This document shows, one piece after another, positions 5,991 through 6,080 of a DNA stretch of 6,080 bases; position 1 is the first letter of the stretch; each line of letters opens with the position of its first letter. A program made the position numbers and the translations under genes. The notes under the pieces are model-generated. The model was given only the letters and a program-made list of their open reading frames with translations. It searched no databases and was not told the DNA's origin. The DNA is from Candidatus Beckwithbacteria bacterium CG23_combo_of_CG06-09_8_20_14_all_47_9 (GTDB taxonomy: Bacteria > Patescibacteriota > Microgenomatia > UBA1400 > CG1-02-47-37): assembly GCA_002772455.1 (NCBI GenBank), contig PCSQ01000078.1, positions 2,154 to 8,233 on the forward strand, in the 5' to 3' direction.

Positions 5991-6016
5991 ATCCGTCACA
6001 AAAACCATATTGTCAA
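5988..6016 (-). promoter_or_regulatory. Promoter of the AbiE-type operon
   Basis: Minus-strand TTGACA (6016-6011, full consensus) and GATAAT (5993-5988, five of six) with the ideal 17-nt spacer. Predicted start of transcription is near 5981, giving a leader of about 28 nt before the antitoxin ATG. This is by far the best sigma70-type promoter in the window. Confidence 0.8.
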
Positions 6017-6038
6017 CCGGCAATTTTCTTAAGCGGCT

Positions 6039-6080
6039 TTAATACTTTCTCCCGGCATTAATCAAGGCTTTATAGTCAAT
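6039..6080 (-). CDS. Possible C-terminal tail of an upstream gene
   Basis: The minus-strand frame entering from the right edge reads IDYKALINAGRKY and ends in TAA at 6041-6039. The composition is protein-like and the stop lies 23 nt before the -35 box of the next operon, but 13 codons are too few to identify or to exclude chance. Confidence 0.3.
   Translation of the reverse strand: MDYKALINAGRKY

Noticed and set aside
1..6080. Recoded TGA (alternative genetic code), tRNA genes, CRISPR arrays
   Set aside because: TGA ends several genes at exactly the right family length, and no cloverleaf-like or regularly spaced repeat sequence was seen.

Overview
The window reads as a compact bacterial chromosome segment with everything clearly coding on the minus strand. 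Protein style (AsnRS-like fusion, short lysine-rich proteins), very tight gene packing and partly missing Shine-Dalgarno sites fit a small-genome lineage such as Patescibacteria/CPR, but this assignment is inference from style only. TGA is used as a stop by pyrD, pyrE, pyrF and the AbiEii gene, so the code is not the Gly-TGA code of Gracilibacteria/Absconditabacteria.

Right part (about 5970-6080): a possible 13-residue tail of an upstream gene, then a near-consensus sigma70-type promoter (TTGACA, 17 nt, GATAAT) overlapped by an 8-bp-arm inverted repeat. It drives a two-gene type IV toxin-antitoxin operon of the AbiE family: an AbiEi-like winged-helix antitoxin/repressor (5315-5953) overlapping by 10 bp an AbiEii nucleotidyltransferase toxin (4500-5324). 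An intrinsic terminator follows at 4443-4470.

Middle and left part (1-4400): a pyrimidine biosynthesis operon. It opens with a weak candidate promoter and a second terminator-shaped hairpin (4366-4390) placed directly before a strong Shine-Dalgarno, which suggests attenuation. The genes, in order of transcription, are: a 496-residue fusion of an asparaginyl-tRNA-synthetase-like catalytic core (no anticodon-binding domain) with a C-terminal MGS domain like the allosteric domain of carbamoyl-phosphate synthetase; pyrD (dihydroorotate dehydrogenase); a 92-residue putative zinc protein; pyrE (orotate phosphoribosyltransferase); pyrF (OMP decarboxylase); and a 5' part of an unrecognised gene running off the left edge. 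Neighbouring genes overlap by 4-13 bp or lie 9 nt apart, so translational coupling is likely.

PyrD, PyrE and PyrF together take dihydroorotate to UMP. The first steps (carAB, pyrB, pyrC) and the PyrK subunit are not in the window. The most interesting item is the AsnRS-like/MGS fusion heading this operon: an aspartate-activating or amide-forming enzyme that may be controlled by a pyrimidine nucleotide.
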